Shown: one piece after another, positions 23,771-26,184 of the stretch
How positions within the stretch are numbered: the stretch's first letter is position 1
Layout of the letters: each line of letters opens with the position of its first letter
NCBI GenBank assembly: GCA_050258555.1
Contig: JBLMZA010000148.1
Location: 1 to 26,184, forward strand
DNA length: 26,184 nt
Origin: CAISDA01 sp050258555
GTDB lineage: Bacteria > Bacteroidota > Ignavibacteria > UBA10030 > UBA8401
Direction: 5' to 3'
The notes under the pieces: model-generated
The model's input: the letters and a program-made list of their open reading frames with translations, nothing else
The model's database searches: none
Told to the model about the DNA's origin: nothing
Translations under genes and position numbers: made by a program

Positions 23771-25090
23771 ATGTCACAAAAACTCATAGCAATTGTTGGA
23801 AGACCGAACGTAGGCAAATCAACCCTTTTCAACCGCATTGTCGGCGCACGCCAGGCCATCGTGCACGACGCCCCCGGCGTCACGCGCGACCGGCATTACA
23901 GCACCGCGTCGTGGACGGGCAAGTCATTCACGCTCATCGATACGGGAGGCTACGTTCCGGCGTCCGAAGACGTGTTCGAGCGCGCCATCCGCGAGCAGTC
24001 GGAAATCGCCATCAGCGAAGCCGACCGCATCATCTTCGTCGTGGACGGGCAGGAGGGCGTGACGCACGTGGACCGGGATATCGCTGACATTCTGCGCCGT
24101 TCGGAAAAGAAAGTGATGCTGGTCGTCAACAAGATCGACAGCGCGCGCCACGAGGCCGGCGTCGGTGAATTCCATCGCCTCGGTCTGGGCGAACCCGTGT
24201 CCCTGGCGGCGCTGGGCGGAAGAAATATCGGCGATTTTTTGGACGAGCTCACGAAGGATTTCCCCATGGACGAGGAATTGACGGAAGAGGACACGCGCCT
24301 CAAGCTTGCCGTCATCGGCAAGCCGAATGTCGGCAAGTCGTCGCTCGTCAACGCGCTCCTGGGCAAGGAACGCTCGATCGTCACGCCGGTGGCCGGCACG
24401 ACGCGTGATCCGATCGACTCGGTTCTGAAGCGCGAAGGGGAGGAAATCCTCTTCATCGACACGGCCGGACTGATGCGCAAGTCGCGCATCAAGGAATCGG
24501 TCGATTTCTTTTCGACCATCCGCACGCTGAAGACGATCGACCGCTCCAATGTGGCGATCATCCTGTTCGATGCGAAAGTCGGCGTCGAAAAGCAGGACCT
24601 CCGCATCGTCCAGACGGTCATCGAAAAGAACCGCGGCGTCGTGCTTGCCATCAACAAGTGGGACCTGATCGAGAAGGACACGAACACGGCGAAGGAATAC
24701 GAGCGCACGCTCCGCGAAAAGCTCCGCACATACGACTACATTCCCATCATCTTCATCTCGGCGCTCACGAAGCAGCGCATCTTCAAGCTTCTGGATCTTG
24801 CAAAGGCCGTGCACGAGGAGCGCTCGAAGCGCATCCCGACCAACGAGCTCAACGACGTGATGCTGGCCGACATCGCGCACTATCCGCCTTCGACGAAGAC
24901 CGGCAAGGACGTCAAGATCAACTACGTGACGCAGGTGCGCCAGTCTCCGCCCGTGATCGCCTTTTTCGCCAACGAGCCGCAGCTGGTGAGCGAGACATAC
25001 AAGCGCTACCTCGAAAACCGCATACGCGAGCACTGGGGATTTACCGGCGTGCCATTGACGATTTCGATGAAGAACAAGTATAAAAGCTGA
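23771..25090 (+). CDS. der: Ribosome-associated GTPase Der (EngA)
   Basis: The protein has 439 residues with two tandem GTPase domains and a C-terminal KH-like domain, the unique Der layout. G domain 1 has the P-loop GRPNVGKS (10-17), DTGG (57-60) and NKID (120-123). G domain 2 has GKPNVGKS (183-190), DTAG and NKWD. The C-terminal domain contains YPPSTKTGK and INYVTQVRQSPP, typical of Der. The protein is essential for assembly of the 50S ribosomal subunit. The start is the ATG before SQKLIAIVGRP; the frame stays open far upstream but is antisense to GT2 and crosses the dispersed repeat. No Shine-Dalgarno site precedes it. A 76-bp gap without a clear terminator leads to upp. Confidence 0.97.
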   Translation: MSQKLIAIVGRPNVGKSTLFNRIVGARQAIVHDAPGVTRDRHYSTASWTGKSFTLIDTGGYVPASEDVFERAIREQSEIAISEADRIIFVVDGQEGVTHVDRDIADILRRSEKKVMLVVNKIDSARHEAGVGEFHRLGLGEPVSLAALGGRNIGDFLDELTKDFPMDEELTEEDTRLKLAVIGKPNVGKSSLVNALLGKERSIVTPVAGTTRDPIDSVLKREGEEILFIDTAGLMRKSRIKESVDFFSTIRTLKTIDRSNVAIILFDAKVGVEKQDLRIVQTVIEKNRGVVLAINKWDLIEKDTNTAKEYERTLREKLRTYDYIPIIFISALTKQRIFKLLDLAKAVHEERSKRIPTNELNDVMLADIAHYPPSTKTGKDVKINYVTQVRQSPPVIAFFANEPQLVSETYKRYLENRIREHWGFTGVPLTISMKNKYKS

Positions 25091-25157
25091 TCATGGAGCC
25101 TCATGCTGCACGGGGCCTGTCACGCTCATTACCGATGAAGTCAACTTCTCCAATCCC

Positions 25158-25162
25158 GAGGA
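25158..25162 (+). promoter_or_regulatory. Ribosome binding site of upp
   Basis: GAGGA lies 4 nt before the ATG at 25167, a little short but clear, and supports the chosen start. The 76-bp gap between der and upp otherwise holds only a weak GAAGT/ACTTC palindrome and no obvious promoter or T-run terminator. Confidence 0.4.
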
Positions 25163-25166
25163 TGTC

Positions 25167-25805
25167 ATGAAAAAAATCAAAAACCTGCATGTGATCGATC
25201 ATCCGCTTGTCAGACGAGACGTTTCGATATTACGAGATAAACGCACGCCCAATCATCTCTTCCGCGCCGTCCTTTCGCGCATCGCCGGCATGATGGCATT
25301 TGAAGTCACCAAGAATTTTTCGGTCGACACCTACGACCTCGCCACGCCGCTGGAAAAGACCACCGGCTTCAAGCTGCACGACGAGATCGTGATCGTGCCC
25401 ATTCTGCGCGCCGGACTCGGCATGGTCGAGGGATTTTTGAACGTGCTTCCCGAGGCCCGCGTCGGGCATGTGGGGCTGTACCGCGACGAGGAGACGCTCG
25501 AGCCGGTCGACTATTATTCGAAGTTTCCTCATACGCTCTCCAAGAGCCTCGTGCTGCTGATCGATCCGATGCTCGCCACCGGCGGCAGCGCGAAGGCGGC
25601 ATTGTCGTTCATGAAAAGCAAGGGCGCCAAAAACATACGCATGGTCAGCCTGGTGGCCTCTCCGGCCGGCGTCCAGATTGTCTCGAAGAACCATCCCGAT
25701 GTTCCCATTTACTGCGCGGTCGTCGACCGGGGTCTCAACGCCAAAGGATACATTCTGCCCGGCCTGGGCGATGCGGGCGACAGAGTCTTCGGAACCGAAC
25801 AATGA
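25167..25805 (+). CDS. upp: Uracil phosphoribosyltransferase
   Basis: The protein has 212 residues, the usual family size. It converts uracil and PRPP into UMP in pyrimidine salvage (cytosol). The N terminus LHVIDHPLVRRDVSILRD is the family hallmark. VPILRAGLGM (77-86) and the PRPP loop DPMLATGGSA (133-142) are present, and the uracil-binding end is GYILPGLGDAGDR (194-206). All expected active-site segments are intact. The stop overlaps the next start (ATGA, 25802-25805), coupling it to the secreted TPR-like gene, an unexpected partner for salvage. Confidence 0.97.
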   Translation: MKKIKNLHVIDHPLVRRDVSILRDKRTPNHLFRAVLSRIAGMMAFEVTKNFSVDTYDLATPLEKTTGFKLHDEIVIVPILRAGLGMVEGFLNVLPEARVGHVGLYRDEETLEPVDYYSKFPHTLSKSLVLLIDPMLATGGSAKAALSFMKSKGAKNIRMVSLVASPAGVQIVSKNHPDVPIYCAVVDRGLNAKGYILPGLGDAGDRVFGTEQ

Positions 25806-26184
25806 GAAGCCTCTTCCTGGCGCTTGCGGCGCTTGTGTGCGCCTTCCAGAGCGCATCGGGACAGAAGATCGCGGATGAAAAGCTCCATCAGAAAGTCGCC
25901 GCCGGCATCGAATGCACCGTGAGGCAGGATTATGCCGGCGCGCGCCGATACTTCACCGCCGCCTCGGCCATGAATCCCCAGCATCCCGCGCCCTACGTCT
26001 ACATGGCGGGAGCGGTGCAGGCGCAGGCCACCGATTACGGCCGGCCGCTCGAGCGGCGGCTCTACGATTCGCTGCTGACGATGGGGGAACACTGCGCCGA
26101 TGCGATGATCGAGCGCTTTCCGCAGTCGGCCGACGGCTATTATTATGCCGGAACCGTGCTTGCCTACCGGGCGTTTACATCTTC
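25802..26184 (+). CDS. Secreted TPR-like protein, N-terminal part
   Basis: The 3' end is outside the window; 127 codons are visible. The ATG overlaps the upp stop. Residues 1-20 (MRSLFLALAALVCAFQSASG, then QK) are a signal peptide; no lipobox cysteine is present. The following helices (DYAGARRYFTAASAMNPQHP, then APYVYMAGAVQ; later RFPQSADGYYYAGTVLAYRA) show the Ala/Gly/Tyr spacing and N-P ends of tetratricopeptide-type repeats, suggesting a periplasmic protein-interaction scaffold. A function cannot be assigned from this part. Confidence 0.8.
   Translation, partial: MRSLFLALAALVCAFQSASGQKIADEKLHQKVAAGIECTVRQDYAGARRYFTAASAMNPQHPAPYVYMAGAVQAQATDYGRPLERRLYDSLLTMGEHCADAMIERFPQSADGYYYAGTVLAYRAFTS

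Noticed and set aside
23924..25033. Open frame of 369 codons on the minus strand
   Set aside because: It lies fully antisense to der, one of the most conserved bacterial genes, and has shadow-frame composition.
1..26184. tRNA, rRNA, insertion sequences or prophage genes
   Set aside because: No cloverleaf, rRNA-like stretch, transposase, integrase or phage structural gene was recognised; nearly all DNA is filled by the listed genes.

Overview
The window looks like chromosomal DNA from a GC-rich member of the Fibrobacterota-Chlorobiota-Bacteroidota (FCB) group, perhaps an Ignavibacteria- or Kapabacteria-like lineage. This placement is an inference. It rests on two PorV/PorQ-type outer-membrane barrels, a secreted Asp-box protein with a type IX secretion (T9SS)-like C-terminal domain, the rarity of Shine-Dalgarno sites, and a dispersed repeat of the kind often mistranslated as 'HSERSEES'. 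I saw no rRNA, tRNA, CRISPR array, transposase or phage gene.

Layout. (1) Positions 1-1579, plus strand: two overlapping GT9 (heptosyltransferase-type) genes, the first cut by the window edge, ending in a small repeat island (1572-1714). (2) Positions 1724-23584, minus strand: one co-directional block of 20 genes, read from right to left. Its upstream half (23584 to 12905) encodes three paralogous membrane GT2 glycosyltransferases, a UPF0104/HpnL-type membrane protein, a radical SAM/SPASM-like enzyme, a NodB deacetylase, a MurG-like GT28 enzyme, a PHP-domain phosphoesterase, an outer-membrane barrel and an M50 site-2-type protease. A 267-bp gap follows, with a candidate promoter and a structured leader. 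Next come a lipoprotein, the Asp-box/T9SS-like protein and two PorV-like barrels. Three GT4 glycosyltransferases, a Wzx-type flippase, a divergent polysaccharide deacetylase and a periplasmic thioredoxin close the block. (3) Positions 23771-26184, plus strand: der (ribosome-assembly GTPase), upp (uracil phosphoribosyltransferase) and the start of a secreted TPR-like protein.

How it may work together. Most of the minus-strand block fits assembly, N-deacetylation, flipping and surface display of a glycolipid or polysaccharide. The embedded lipoprotein/Asp-box/PorV group fits export of a surface protein. Genes mostly overlap by 1-4 bases (ATGA, GTGA, TAATG) or lie less than 45 bases apart, so long polycistronic transcripts with translational coupling are likely. 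Three candidate promoters share the layout TTGnnA-N17-TAnnTT and lie upstream of der, the radical SAM gene and the lipoprotein gene. The most unusual non-coding feature is the roughly 160-nt leader before the lipoprotein gene. It has a nested stem-loop, then a perfect 10-bp stem that crosses a second stem ending in seven U residues only 13 nt before the start codon.
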